From Mimachlamys varia (lineage: Eukaryota; Mollusca; Bivalvia; Pectinida; Pectinidae), in NCBI GenBank assembly GCA_947623455.1, contig OX392529.1, positions 57,121,186 to 57,185,185 of the forward strand: a DNA stretch of 64,000 nt. Direction: 5' to 3'. The position numbers and the translations under genes are program-made. Below are positions 1 through 12,957 of this stretch, one piece after another. Under the pieces are notes generated by a model that was not told the DNA's origin, made no database searches, and saw only the letters and a list, made by a program, of their open reading frames with translations. Position 1 is the stretch's first letter. Every line of letters starts with the position of its first letter.

Positions 1-1208
1 CCTGAAGCATTTCATTGTCTTGTGAGATAAAAGCAAGACTCGCAGCGGCTCGGACCAATTAAAGCTATTTGGTGTGCAGCTGAATCTAGAATTCAACACT
101 GTGTTTGGGTGTTTACTAGATCTGAAGAGAACGACATGAAGGCGCTATTAAAGCAGACAGATAACAAGTTAAGAGTGCCATTTTCACTGATGAGGTAACA
201 GTGCATGGTCCGCAAGACTATACTTATACAACACGGAAAAACGAGGTGAATAGTTACATATGGGTAACCAGAAATACTCTTCTATATCCGTGGGCACTAG
301 TTGATTACATTTCGAAAGGATTGAGCATTTCTCATAATTACTGATCTCCAATTCCTTGCGAACCGTAGTAGCTCTGTATACCTTATAAATGCTGGAAGCC
401 CCATGTCTTGTTCACTCTGTGTTATTTCAATACTTTGAACACTCTGAACAGAAACTACTCCGTCACGGCGTAAGCTGATTTACTTTTCATCAATTTTCCA
501 TTGCCAAGTGATTTGTAATCATCTATATAATTACGCAGAATTCTTTCATTCCAGTGATGACACGCTTCTAACATATAAGTAATGATTTTATAACTTGGTT
601 ACAAATTAGATGACGTCGCATTGATCGAGAGTGTCGGTGAAAAAAACTGTCAATTTATGCGTGGAGGCCCAGTGGACATGAGCGGACATTGTTCGCATTG
701 GTTGTAGGTTGTGACCCTACGCGTGCGAATGTGTCTTGGATAATTCATTTGGCCATAAGCTGTCGCTGGAATAACAGACAATATGTTCTCAAAGTATACG
801 AGACACGATCGGAGATTATCATGGCCAGGGTATCGGGCCAGGACCCTCGGCAAAATAGATGAGAACAGGCCGACACAGCCTGTTGTAATCGCTGGAGAAA
901 AGGTATTATTTATATTCATAATATAACTTTGCATTAGAATCCAGCACTATATATTTGCTAGGGTTAACTTGCCTTATAGTCTAAATTGTCTTGCTACGAC
1001 TCTTGCATTTGAATATCTAAAAGATGTTTTCTCTGTCATTTCCTTATTAAAAATGTCTATAAGCGGACATCAACTGCATATTGTCTTTTGGGAGATAAGA
1101 GAATGTGATCAGCACAGGGTAATACTCCATCAGCATGGGATTTTGAAATTGAACAATTTATCGCTATTTTGTGAGAAGTATGTGCTGTCAAGATCTTTCT
1201 CAAATTTG
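1..1208. other. No recognised feature
   Basis: Unique-looking AT-rich sequence. A 94-codon frame on the minus strand (650-934) has no recognisable domain and no evidence of being a gene. Confidence 0.4.
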
Positions 1209-1798
1209 TATGCCCCCGCCATAAAATGGTGGGGGGCATATGTGTTACCCATGTCCTTCTGCCCCGTCCCATCCCATGGCAATGTAACCAGCTTAATTAA
1301 ATAACTACTAATACGATTGTCATCAAACTTTGCATATATAATAAGTCGGATGTCCTGTTGTGCACCTTGATCTTATTTTCCGGTTTAAGCATCCAAGATG
1401 GCCACATTGGCCTCTGATAGGCTAAAAACAACATCCTGTAATAAATGTTCTTTTACTTTACGGATTATGATGAATATTGGTGGGAGGGATGCTAATGTGA
1501 CGGCACTCATTTTAAAGAAAAAAAATTGGCCTTATGATTCAAGATGGCCACCAAATAAAGGCTTCTGATTTGTCGAAATTTAATTATTGTCCGATTTAAA
1601 TGAAATTTGGTATGTGTATGTAATCTGCCAATACCAAAGCAATGCCAGTATTCATTTTGAGAAAACTGAAATAGGAGACATTTCATGGCTGCTGATTGGT
1701 CAAAATCCAAACGAACATTGTCCAAGTTCCATGAAATTTTGCAGAACTGCTTTCATATTGGGACGGGGGCATTTATGTTTCACAGACATTTCTAGTTT
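1209..1798 (+). mobile_element. Interspersed repeat (CCCCCGCC-type), long copy
   Basis: It starts tatgcccccgccataaaatg and ends cacagacatttctagttt, the same ends as the shorter copy at 20162-20396. The shared body includes gtaaccagctta and aactactaatacgattgt. This copy has about 350 extra internal bases with two 'caagatggcca' segments. It is non-coding; the class is unknown. Confidence 0.7.
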
Positions 1799-1859
1799 AT
1801 ATTATACTGTTGCACTTGGTCTGTTAGTTGTGCCATTTGTAAATAAGATCTAATGGTAG

Positions 1860-2847
1860 AATAGGTCCTGCTTTTAAGGAACAGTGTTGGTTGCCAAGAT
1901 CACGCTGGTATTCTCAAGTCATTTCTGTTTATCCTCATTCAAGTCTTAATTCATAGCTATAAAAGGTTTGAATTTAATGAGTACAAAATATTTCAAGACA
2001 TTATTCAAGTTCAAGATGCATGTGTAGAAATGTACAGAAAAAGCTTTACAAATCTATAAGAACACGAAATTTCAATCAATACAAATTTGGTCATAATATG
2101 ATTGGGTCTGCTGCAAGACAAACTTATTTACTTTGTTGATCTGTTGTCATGCAGAATGAAAATTATGTATTTGATTGTTTTTGTGAATTCTGCCGCAGCA
2201 CATAACAAACATATTTTGATGCTGGTCTAACAGGAATAACATTATTTATTTATCTACTTTTCTGTGATTTGTTGTCAGAACAACAATAATTTGAAATGCT
2301 TCTATGAATTCTGCAGCAGTAGAAAAGGGAACTGTGACGCTTGCCGACATGTTTTCCCTGTAATTTGCCATTAACCTTGTGACATAGTACATGATAACTA
2401 CGTTATCCATCAGCACCAGACTTTGTGTCTGTATTTGTACAAACACTGCACAACAACTGAGTTACAGACCACTGTGGACAGCCTGTAGCAGCCAGACCAT
2501 TGCAATACTTTGAACCTTTATTATTCAGATAGTATATACAAATGCCCTTGTCTCATCTCCCTACAGATTGTTTGGTATAAAACCATTATTTGGAGCTTAA
2601 GCTTGAGGCGATATATCAGACAAAAATCAGGACTATTGTTAAGGATTCATGTGATGCAGATTGTTATACTCCGGTAGTTATTTAATTTCTAGTAGTAATT
2701 ACATCTTACCAACATGGTAATTCATTTAATTAATCAACAATATCTTTTGTTAGTCAAGACAAATATATACCCTATCAATTCAGTCCCAAATCTAAATCAC
2801 TTCAATTTATTTTTTGGTTGATTCTATCAATAATCGTGAGATTTTAT
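1860..2847. other. No recognised feature
   Basis: AT-rich unique sequence; nothing identified. Confidence 0.4.
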
Positions 2848-2848
2848 C

Positions 2849-3308
2849 GGTCATCATGGTTACATGTGATATTGTCAGCTATTTAACCGTCGTCATGGTT
2901 ACATGTGATATTGTCAGCTATTTAACGGTCATCATGGTTACATGTGATATTGTCAGCTATTTAACGGTCATCATGGCGACATGTGATACTGTCAGCTATT
3001 TAACGGTCACCATGGTTACATGTGATATTGGCAGCTATTTAACGGTCATCATGGTTACATGTGATATTGGCAGCTATTTAACGGTCACCATGGTTACATG
3101 TGATATTGTCAGCTATTAAACGGTCACCATGGTTACATGTGATATTGTCAGCTATTTAACGGTCATCATGGTGACATGTGATACTGTCAGCTATTTAACG
3201 GTCATCATGGTGACATGTGATACTGTCAGCTATTTAACAGTCACCGTGGTTACATGTGATATTGGCAGCTATTTAACGGTCACCATGGTTACATGTGATA
3301 TTGTCAGA
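2849..3308 (+). repeat. 39-bp minisatellite, about 12 copies
   Basis: The unit begins ggtcatcatggttacatgtg and ends in cagctatttaac. Because 39 is divisible by three, one frame stays open (2814-3119, 3129-3323) with a 13-residue period. I regard that as a by-product. Units differ at a few sites (tcatc/tcacc, attgtc/attggc). Confidence 0.95.
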
Positions 3309-3651
3309 CAGCGATTTCAGTAGTAGCAGAATAAGAATGTTTATAGCCTTACATTTTACTGCTTGTATTTCTCTTGTAAAAAGTGTAAATATATGTGAAA
3401 CCTATATAGTGTAAACGATGGATTTTCTCCGAGTACTTCAATTAATTTCCTTCCATATCAAGATCCTTCTGCTCAATATTAGCTGGGCCAACAAAAGTGA
3501 TCCATGTTAGTTATTGAACTTGTTACGAGAGTGACTTTATTCCTGTGTCAGTGACAGTCACATCTGTTTCTTATGCTTGATGTAGATTATTATTTATAGA
3601 AATAATGCAGATGTTTTTAGAGATGATGTGGCTAGGCAATAATTGCAACAG

Positions 3652-3844
3652 CTGGTTATACTGTACAAGTGATCTTTGGTATACTGAAAGTCCTACATAT
3701 TGTAGGTAATTTACCTCTAGTATGTATGTATTAGAGATACGGTGGTCCCTCTACTTACGACTTACTGGTTATACTGTACAAGTGATCTTTGGTATACTGA
3801 AAGTCCTACATATTGTAGGTAATTTACCTCTAGTATGTATGTAT
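3652..3844 (+). repeat. 80-bp direct duplication with 33-bp spacer
   Basis: 3652-3731 and 3765-3844 are nearly identical, both containing tgtacaagtgatctttggta and attgtaggtaatttacctct. Confidence 0.9.
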
Positions 3845-5411
3845 AGTGATTAAAAAGTTGGAAACCGGTAAAAAAAAAAAGTCCGGATTTTTGTGTCATT
3901 TTAACAAGATTTTGTATGTAATACGCCATTTCTAGGATACAATTTTCAGTTGGTTTAGTCATGTGACTTTCATCACCACGTGAATTTATTCAGAGCACTT
4001 TGAAAACAAAATCAGGTGGCTAAATAGAAGTTTCAATGATGGTAAGCGAGGTAAAGTTTTTTGGTTGAAAGAGGGATAACAACTTCAAATAAAACAAAAA
4101 GGACGCTAGTAAAATTAGCTGAGATCACTGATGAACTGAATTTATCTTGTATTGAGAAATATGAATGCAATCCACAGTGCTTATAATCAGGGTTTCTTTT
4201 TGCTGTTGGAAACGATCTGAACATTACATTTTGCCAGATTGTTGCTTTTACAACTGACAGTTACACATGCATCTAGGTACAACACACCATGACTTATTTT
4301 TAGAGTCTGTACCTTTGTTTCGTCCCTTTTTAACCGAAATTAACTAAAAAAATCGAATTGAATCTAGCTGTCATTCGGTCATCAATGCTGCAATTGTGAA
4401 GTGCCCTAAATTTTTCGCTGTCACATGATCAAATCAACGATTTCTAACTCTGCTTCACAAGAGTTCTTGTATCTTGGAAATGGCATATTGAATGAAAATA
4501 TAAGAGCTGAAAAAAGTTAAAAAGAAGATTCTTTAACATTCGATCTTCTTCATAAATAAATAGATAAATAAATAAAAGAAACTAATTAAATAAAATGAAA
4601 CAACAGATATAGTTATAATGTAATATGTAACAGGAAGTTTTTTGTCAAAATTTTATCATTTTCCAGTGATACAATGTCATGAATGATTGCATAATCTAAG
4701 TGACAAGGAAACAGAAATATAATGGTCCAGGAACTGAAACATTTGCAGACTTAACCATTCTTCTGTAGATTTAGAGATGTTTAATTTTAGGAAATACATT
4801 TATTTATGCAGAATAAGGCAATTAGTAGTAAATTATTGATCCTTAAATCTTCAGTTAATTCGCTATACAATGTTAACTGGTTAATTTGAAGTTTTGTTAA
4901 AGAAATGTTTTTTATAAGCACTGTAATGTTTATATTTAGCATTCAATAAATAATTAAAACATTGATTTTGCATTTAGCACTTCTCATTATTTACCAATTT
5001 CTAACTAATGTGTCGATCACTATTGAGTGTTTAAATTAAGGACGACTAGTAGTTTGGTGATGTTAAATGTTGAGTTGTATATCGATATTACTTATATAGG
5101 ACCTTAAGTGGCAAACTCACAACAATTCATCAGTCTGTACATCAGACATTGCGGCATGCTGAACAAACGTAATCAAGCTCCCTTACCTAGCATTAGATAC
5201 ACTTCTCAAACCCCAATACTGGCCATTGACTAGATCAAATATATCTGCTTTGGAGACCTCAAGAAATGCTTTGTCAATCTTGCTCACTGTTAGCCTTGAA
5301 CGTTGACGACCTTGTACAACTGCTCAATGTCGTTACCACGATAACCATTAAATACTTATACCGTCTAGCCTCAGCTACTTCTGCTACAAAAGAATGGGCT
5401 GTAGATAACAT
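3845..5411. other. No recognised feature
   Basis: AT-rich sequence with a few short A/T runs; no gene or repeat family recognised. Confidence 0.4.
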
Positions 5412-7108
5412 CAGCAATACTATATGAAATGTTGGTAGATAATCTCCGAGATCATCCACAGCAATACTATATAAAATGTTGGTAGATAATCTCCGAGATC
5501 ATCCACAGCAATATTATATAGAATGTTGGTAGATAATCTCCGAGATCATCCACAGCAATATTATATAAAATGTTGGTAGATAACATCAGATCACAGCAAT
5601 ATTATATAAAATGTTGGTAGATAATCTCCGAGATCATCCACAGCAATATTATATAGAATGTTGGTAAGTAACATCAGATCATCCACAGCAATATTATATA
5701 AAATGTTGGTAGATAATCTCCGAGATCATCCACAGCAATATTATATAGAATGTTGGTAGATAATCTCCGAGATCATCCACAGCAATATTATATAGAATGT
5801 TGGTAGATAATCTCCGAGATCATCCACAGCAATATTATATAGAATGTTGGTAGATAATCTCCGAGATCATCCACAGCAATATTATATAAAATGTTGGAAG
5901 ATAATCTCCGAGATCATCCACAGCAATATTATATAAAATGTTGGTAGGTAACATCAGATCACAGCAATATTATATAGAATGTTGGTAGATAATCTCCGAG
6001 ATCATCCACATCAATATTATATAAAATGTTGGTAAATAATCTCCGAGATCATCCACAGCAATATTATATAGAATGTTGGTAGATAATCTCCGAGATCATC
6101 CACAGCAATATTATATAGAATGTTGGTAGGTAACATCAGATCACAGCAATATTATATAAAATGTTGGTAGATAATCTCCGAGATCATCCACATCAATATT
6201 ATATAAAATGTTGGTAGATAATCTCCGAGATCATCCACAGCAATATTATATAGAATGTTGGTAGATAATCTCCGAGATCATCCACAGCAATATTATATAA
6301 AATGTTGGTAGATAATCTCCGAGATCATCCACAGCAATATTATATAAAATGTTGGTAGGTAACATCAGATCACAGCAATATTATATAGAATGTTGGTAGA
6401 TAATCTCCGAGATCATCCACATCAATATTATATAGAATGTTGGTAGATAATCTCCGAGATCATCCACAGCAATATTATATAGAATGTTGGTAGATAATCT
6501 CCGAGATCATCCACAGCAATATTATATAAAATGTTGGTAGATAATCTCCGAGATCATCCACAGCAATATTATATAAAATGTTAGTAGGTAACATCAGATC
6601 ACAGCAATATTATATAGAATGTTGGTAGATAATCTCCGAGATCATCCACATCAATATTATATAAAATGTTGGTAGATAATCTCCGAGATCATCCACAGCA
6701 ATATTATATAGAATGTTGGTAGATAATCTCCGAGATCATCCACAGCAATATTATATAAAATGTTGGTAGATAATCTCCGAGATCATCCACAGCAATATTA
6801 TATAAAATGTTGGTAGGTAACATCAGATCACAGCAATATTATATAGAATGTTGGTAGGTAGCATCAGATCATCCCCAGCAATATTATATAGAATGTTGGT
6901 AAATAACATCAGATCACAGCAATATTATATAAAATGTTGGTAAGTAACATCAGATCACAGCAATATTATATAAAATGTTGGTAAATAACATCAGATCACA
7001 GCAATATTATATAAAATGTTGGTAAGTAACATCAGATCACAGCACTATTATATAAAATGTTGGTAAGTAACATCAGATCACAGCAATATTATATAAAATG
7101 TTGGTAGA
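5412..7108. repeat. 47/41-bp satellite with 229-bp higher-order unit
   Basis: The 47-bp monomer (agcaatattatatagaatgt ... ctccgagatcatccac) alternates with a 41-bp form (ggtaggtaacatcagatcac). The short form recurs at about 5944, 6126, 6355, 6585 and 6812. The last spacings of 227-230 bp equal four long monomers plus one short one. The 3' edge (6830-7108) is made almost only of short forms. Confidence 0.95.
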
Positions 7109-7189
7109 TTTCCAATCAGATGTAAACACGAATAAGAAGTAATGTAAAACTTTAAAATACTCGCAAGCTTTACTCCAAAGAAAACTAGA

Positions 7190-7530
7190 GAAGAAGCTAC
7201 ACTCTGACGAATTCAAGAGAAGCTACACTCTGACGAATTCGAGAGAAGCTACACTCTTGGCGAATTCGAGAGAAGCTGTACTCTTCAGTAACATGGAGTA
7301 GCTGAGGGTGAATGATTACAGAGATGTTAATTCTAAATGGACTCTTGAGCAATTCAAGAGAAGCCCACTCAGCATAAGAAGTGTTACTCAATTTAAGATC
7401 GAGTCAGATTCTTGAGCGATTCAAGAAAAGCTGAGGAAGACTAAGATTCGCTGAAGCGTTTCCAGCGTCTAAGACTAGCTGATTAACATCTTGAGTGATT
7501 CAAGAAAAACCAAGTCTAGTGATATATTAC
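7190..7530. repeat. Degenerate short repeats
   Basis: Several loosely related units of 25-30 bp containing gaattcgagagaagct or gagcgattcaagaaaagc. The open frame here (7197-7391, minus) only reflects this repetition. Confidence 0.6.
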
Positions 7531-7535
7531 CTGAC

Positions 7536-8452
7536 TACTGTAAACCTACTTATTTTAGCACAGTCAAATTTTAGCGCAAACACAGAAAATTGTAAAATAA
7601 TGATTTATTAGCGTGGACATGAATTAGCGCAATTGGGAGGTTCATATGCGTAATATCAGAAAAAATCTCTGTCTCTTAAATTTTACACCAACTCAACATC
7701 GACTACACTTGCTCTACAGGTAAGTCACTAGTGAACTGTTTTCATTGAAATTATAATTACAGTTTTACTCGTTCGGTTGGTGCCGGCTTTATGCATTTAC
7801 ATTACCTTTTAAAATAATACCTTGCAATGACTTCCGTATTATCATTTATCTGCTGTAAAAATAGCCCCATCGGGGCTTCATTAAAATTAAAAGCGAAACT
7901 CCGGTTTTCTGGCTCTACTTGTTTTCGTATAATCAACAGATCTTAGAGCTTCAACGAAGCATAGGACTAGTATTTGACCATGCTTTCATGTTGATTAGTC
8001 TAATTACTATACAAGCACATAATTAAACTAGGGAGAGGGCTAGATGCGAATCTATCAACACTTACCACAAGCGTATGTCCCGAAGCATGAAGCTTACGAC
8101 AACAATTGTCACGGGTATTTATTTCACGGTAGAGTGGTCGGACCCCAGGTAACACCGATTTATAAAAGTAATTTTGATAATGTTTTAATGTTTCTGGACA
8201 TAAAATTGGTTCAGTATATGGAATTCAGAGGGATCGGTATTAGGAAGTGTTAATATAAAGAAGAAACAATTCCGTACATATATATTTAGTTCGGCATAAT
8301 GAGTTGATCGGTATAAGGAAGCTACACTGTATACAAACTTTGTTCAGGTTCAGCTAGAGATGCATTTTTGCGCTGTACATGAATTAGCGTTGCACAAACA
8401 GCGTAAAAAGCGCTAAAATTAAACCACCGCTAAAATAAGTACTTTTACAGTA
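7536..8452. mobile_element. 917-bp TIR element, TA target site
   Basis: The left end is tactgtaaacctacttattt and the right end is the inverted form (aaataagtacttttacagta). The outermost TA on each side fits a TA duplication, so the class is probably Tc1/mariner-like and non-autonomous. Subterminal ttttagcgc motifs are mirrored (caaattttagcg at the left, cgctaaaatt at the right). A 69-codon frame inside (8044-8253) resembles nothing I know and is not a transposase. Confidence 0.8.
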
Positions 8453-9789
8453 TTCTCAGTGAAGTGTTGGGGGTGAAATTCCCCAGGATTAAGAGCCCAA
8501 TTACATCGATTACATCGTTTGATTTGGCTCTTTATTCCTGGAAAATGTCTTGCATAATGTAAACATATTACATTATATATCCACATTTAACAAATCTCAA
8601 ATTGATTTTTGAAAATCTTTGATATTACAATTATAATCAATAATCATTTGTAATTAGACCTCTTCCGAAAATCGATTATGATTTCTCCTTTGATGCCCAA
8701 TACTATTCACTTGACACCAGAAGAAGCTGAATTGGTTAAACGTGGCTGTGCACAGCTAATTGACTGTCACTAGAAATAACTGGTGATGCCAGGCAAGGCT
8801 GTTTCTGATTTCACTGTTTTGCTCAGAATATTTAAATGTTCAATACCACCATTTGGGTTGATTATTAACTTTTGTCTAGCCCATGCTTAAATACATAACG
8901 CTTAATTCACTTATTCCTGTTCAGCAGAATTTTATTGAAAAATTGTATCAGATTTGGCTTTAGTTGGGCGCTATAGATAAGGAAGACTGACACATATACC
9001 AACAATATTAGTCCTGTACAGTAATGGAGTTTGTGTGTAAGCCTTGGCCCATCCCAGTTCTGCAAGGCAGCACTCGCAATACAAAAGCAAATTAAACTTG
9101 TCTGTATATTTGTTAGTGTCAAATAGCGAGATGAATGTGCTGACTTATAAAGTGAAAACATGTGTAGCCCATCTTTTTAACTGTTTGTAAGACTCGGTTT
9201 TCTACTTTAAGTAAGGCGGCCGCACACCTTGCAGGCGGAAGTTGATCTTACAAACTGTAAGTAGCAGGTGTGTAAACAGACCCTGACACCCCCTCTGTTC
9301 AAGGATTGGTCCTTATAGATGTGATTAAGACTGGATCGTTCCATCTGCCTGTGGTGGGGTTAAGGAAGTATACACAATTCCACTTGGTTTCGTACAATAG
9401 CCTGCAGCTTGCAGTCTGATAAATCCGATTTAGAAATTGATGAGAAAGATAAACATTTCAAATTACAGGACTTGCCATCGTACTGGAGGTGCCGAAGTGT
9501 ATAAGAATCCCTGAAATCACATTAATGTTGGTTCTTCTGTCCTCATTTATCTTTTCACTGTTTCAGTGAACCTCTGGTCAGTTCAAATAAGCAGATCTTT
9601 AAAACATGCCTTTTAACTAATAAGAATAATAATTTTCGGACCAGTGACTGCTCAACCTATGCTGATTAACACACATTTAGGATATTTTGTACGCACATTT
9701 AGTGTATACTGAAATAACATGATCACATGATCGAGGTTTGCTATCAGCGATGCAATTACAGCTTTGCTGACTCGCTAAACTGATCTATT
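8453..9789. other. No confirmed gene; one short protein-like stretch
   Basis: Mostly unique sequence. 8691-8774 holds a 27-codon frame reading MPNTIHLTPEEAELVKRGCA before a stop, which looks protein-like but has no convincing splice partners. No other feature is seen. Confidence 0.3.
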
Positions 9790-10000
9790 TTCGTGGGGCC
9801 TGTCTCGACATATTCTACCACTATGTAGCCCTCCACTCTGAGTGAGTGCCTTGCAAGTTCAAAACCCACGTGGGGCAGATGCCAGGTACTGACCATAGGT
9901 TGGGGGTTTTTTTCTCCAGGTACTCCGGCTTTCCTCCACCTCCAGAACCTGGACATGATCTAGTGGATCAGGATTCACTGTAGTCAGCCCTTACAGTGAC
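9790..10000 (+). mobile_element. tRNA-derived SINE, degenerate copy
   Basis: It shares gacattctaccact-like, ccttgcaagttcaaaaccca, ctggcaggtactgacc-like and ctttcctccacctccagaac blocks with the better copies at 10347 and 60786. The promoter A box is poor and the tail diverged. Confidence 0.75.
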
Positions 10001-10346
10001 CATTAAATGTTTTACTTATTCACCCCGGAAATTTCATAATGGACTATTCCTACCTTTTAATTGGAAGGGTTCAATGTGTCTTAAGAGGTAAATGAGTTAA
10101 CATATATGTTTCCTTCATGTAGAATCAAACCACAGATCTCAGAGTCCCGTCATAAGGGCCTGAAGTCCACATCAGAATGATAAAAATAAGTTTGACAGAA
10201 AATGAAACGAGCTTCATCAGATACTTTCAGTACTTTTATAATTATACTTGTACCTGTATAAAAGTACCAGTTGACTTACACAATATCAAAGACAAGAACC
10301 CTTTAAAGGAACCAACAGCTTTAAATTGGATTAATAACAGTTTTTA

Positions 10347-10566
10347 TTTTCATTGGAGAGGGCCGAGTGGTTAAGGTGTCCCGACATTCTACCACTAACC
10401 CTCCACTACTGGGTTGCGAGTTCGAAACCCACCTGGGGCAGTTGCTAAGTACTAACCGTAGGTTGATGGTTTTTCTCTGGGTACTCCAGCTTTCCTCCAC
10501 CTCCAAAACCTGAAATGTCCCTTAATGACCCCTGGTTGTTAATAGGACGTAAAACAAAATAAACCT
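10347..10566 (+). mobile_element. tRNA-derived SINE
   Basis: The head is tRNA-like, with A box ggccgagtggttaag and B box gggttgcgagttcgaaaccc. A shared body follows (ctccagctttcctccacctc ... tgaccc ... ttaataggacgt) and an aaacaaaataaacctaaac tail. This is a pol III-type SINE of a bivalve family; the exact family name is not assigned. Confidence 0.88.
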
Positions 10567-10926
10567 AAACAAAATTATTTTCATTGGCTAATGAGGAAAC
10601 TGATGAGCCAACAAGTGGCTGACATGAGTGTACTGTAGTCAACATGTCGACTAGCTGAAATAGGCGCCACTTTGAGCCATATTGTGGTCCATCTTTTACA
10701 GGTTCATAATGGTTTGTCTATTTCTATAATGGCCATGCTCAGTTGGTGTTTATATGTATGTACTAGAACACAATCAATGTTCAAACAGAAGTGTCATTCT
10801 TGCCAACCTTTCAATTGTTTATTGGGAGAAACACTTACAGCAATAAATCAATTCAATTTCAGCAAAAAGCCAGATGTGAATGACTGATTTTAGTTTAAAT
10901 TGTCAGTGTAAATAAGAGGTCTTTTA

Positions 10927-12601
10927 TCCTATTGGTGTTGGGTTAGTCAGTACCTTGGTGTTGGGTTAGACAGTGACTTGATGTTGAGCTAGTCAGTGAC
11001 TTGGTGTTGGTTTAGTCAGTACCTTGGTGTTGGGTTAGACAGTGCCTTGGTGTTGGGTTAGACAGTACCTTGGTGTTGGGTTAGTCAGTACCTTGGTGTT
11101 GGGTTAGTCAGTGACTTGGTGTTGGGTTAGTCAGTGACTTGGTGTTGGGTTAGTCAGTACCTTGGTGTTGGGTTAGTCAGTACCTTGGTGTTGAGTTAGT
11201 CAGTACCTTGGTGTTGGGTTAGTCAGTACCTTGGTGTTGGGTTAGTCAGTGACTTGGTGTTGGGTTAGTCAGTGACTTGGTGTTGGGTTAGTCAGTGACT
11301 TGGTGTTGGGTTAGTCAGTACCTTGGTGTTGGGTTAGTCAGTACCTTGGTGTTGAGTTAGTCAGTACCTTGGTGTTGGGTTAGTCAGTACCTTGGTGTTG
11401 GGTTAGTCAGTGACTTGGTGTTGGGTTAGTCAGTGACTTGGTGTTGGGTTAGTCAGTGACTTGGTGTTGGGTTAGTCAGTGACTTGGTGTTGAGTTAGTC
11501 AGTACCTTGGTGTTGGGTTAGTCAGTACCTTGGTGTTGGGTTAGTCAATACCTTGGTGTTGGGACTAGTTAGTCAGTACCTTGGTGTTGGGTTAGTCAAT
11601 ACCTTGGTGTTGGGACTAGTTAGTCAGTGACTTGGTGTTGGGTTAGTCAGTGACTTGGTGTTGGGTTAGTCAGTGACTTGGTGTTGGGTTAGTCAGTACC
11701 TTGGTGTTGGGCTAGTCAGTACCTTGGTGTTGGGACTAGTTAGTCAGTACCTTGGTGTTGGGTTAGTCAGTGACTTGGTGTTGAGTTAGTCAGTACCTTG
11801 GTGTTGGGTTAGTCAATACCTTGGTGTTGGGTTAGTCAGTACCTTGGTGTTGGGTTAGTCAGTGACTTGGTGTTGGGTTAGTCAGTGACTTGGTGTTGGT
11901 TTAGTCAGTACCTTGGTGTTGGGTTAGTCAGTGACTTGGTGTTGGGTTAGTCAGTGCCTTGGTGTTGGGTTAGTCAGTGACTTGGTGTTGGGTTAGTCAA
12001 TACCTTGGTGTTGGGTTAGTCAGTACCTTGGTGTTGGGTTAGTCAGTACCTTGGTGTTGAGTTAGTCAGTACCTTGGTGTTGGGTTAGTCAGTACCTTGG
12101 TGTTGGGTTAGTCAGTACATTGGTGTTGGGTTAGTCAGTACCTTGGTGTTGAGTTAGTCAGTACCTTGGTGTTGAGTTAGTCAGTACCTTGGTGTTGAGT
12201 TAGTCAGTACCTTGGTGTTGGGTTAGTCAGTGACTTGGTGTTGGGTTAGTCAGTGACTTGGTGTTGGGTTTAGTCAGTGACTTGGTGTTGGGTTAGTCAG
12301 TACCTTGGTGTTGAGTTAGTCAGTGACTTGGTGTTGGTTTAGTCAGTACCTTGGTGTTGGGTTAGTCAGTACCTTGGCATTGGGTTAGTCAGTACCTTGG
12401 TGTTGGGTTAGTCAGTGACTTGGTGTTGGGTTAGTCAGTACCTTGGTGTTGGGTTAGTCAGTACCTTGGTTTTAGGTTAGTCAGTGACTTGGTGTTGAGT
12501 TAGTCAGTGACTTGGTGTTGGTTTAGTCAATACCTTGGTGTTGGGTTAGTCAGTGACTTGGTGTTGAGTTAGTCAGTGTCTTGGTGTTGGGTTAGTCAGT
12601 G
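10927..12601 (+). repeat. 23-bp minisatellite, about 72 copies
   Basis: The unit is cttggtgttgggttagtcag plus tac or tga. Occasional insertions (gggactagttag) and variants (ccttggcatt) occur. It ends 135 bp before GPSM2 coding exon 1. Confidence 0.97.
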
Positions 12602-12736
12602 CCCTGCAAGTTTTTATTGCAGGTGCCAGATATTTCAGCATTTCTGTATCGGCATTCATCAATACCAATTTTTTTGTCAATTTATGTTATGTACCTGTTG
12701 GTTTATAGGGATTCTGACCTCTGACCTTATTTCCAG

Positions 12737-12957
12737 ATGGAATGTACCTGTATGGAGCTGGCACTGGAGGGGGAAAGGTTGTGTAAGGCCGGCGACTGCC
12801 GTACAGGCGTCCATTTCTTTGAAGCTGCGGTACAGACAGGCACAGATGATCTCAAAACTCTCAGCGCCATCTACAGCCAACTTGGAAATGCCTACTTTTA
12901 CCTACAGGAATACGCCAAGGCGCTGGAATACCACAAACTTGACCTGTCACTAGCTCG
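12737..12957 (+). CDS. GPSM2: GPSM2 coding exon 1 (first TPR)
   Basis: The exon follows a ttatttccag acceptor and ends at a strong donor (cg|gtaagt), phase 2. It encodes MECTCMELALEGERLCKAGD, then an FFEAAVQTGT stretch and an IYSQLGNAYFYL TPR helix, close to residues about 20-95 of vertebrate LGN. The ATG is the first codon of the exon. It may be the initiator or an internal methionine, because vertebrate LGN has extra N-terminal residues. Confidence 0.93.

Noticed and set aside
2814..3323. Possible repeat protein with MVTCDIVSYLTVI units
   Set aside because: The 39-bp unit keeps one frame open by arithmetic, and there is no start context, signal peptide or splice support. A single-base change splits it at 3117.
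5412..7108. Regular repeats that might suggest a CRISPR array
   Set aside because: There are no unique spacers; consecutive units are head-to-tail copies. The genome is eukaryotic. The same holds for the other arrays.
10347..10440. A functional tRNA gene
   Set aside because: A and B boxes are present but the cloverleaf cannot be closed and the sequence continues into a SINE body shared with other copies.
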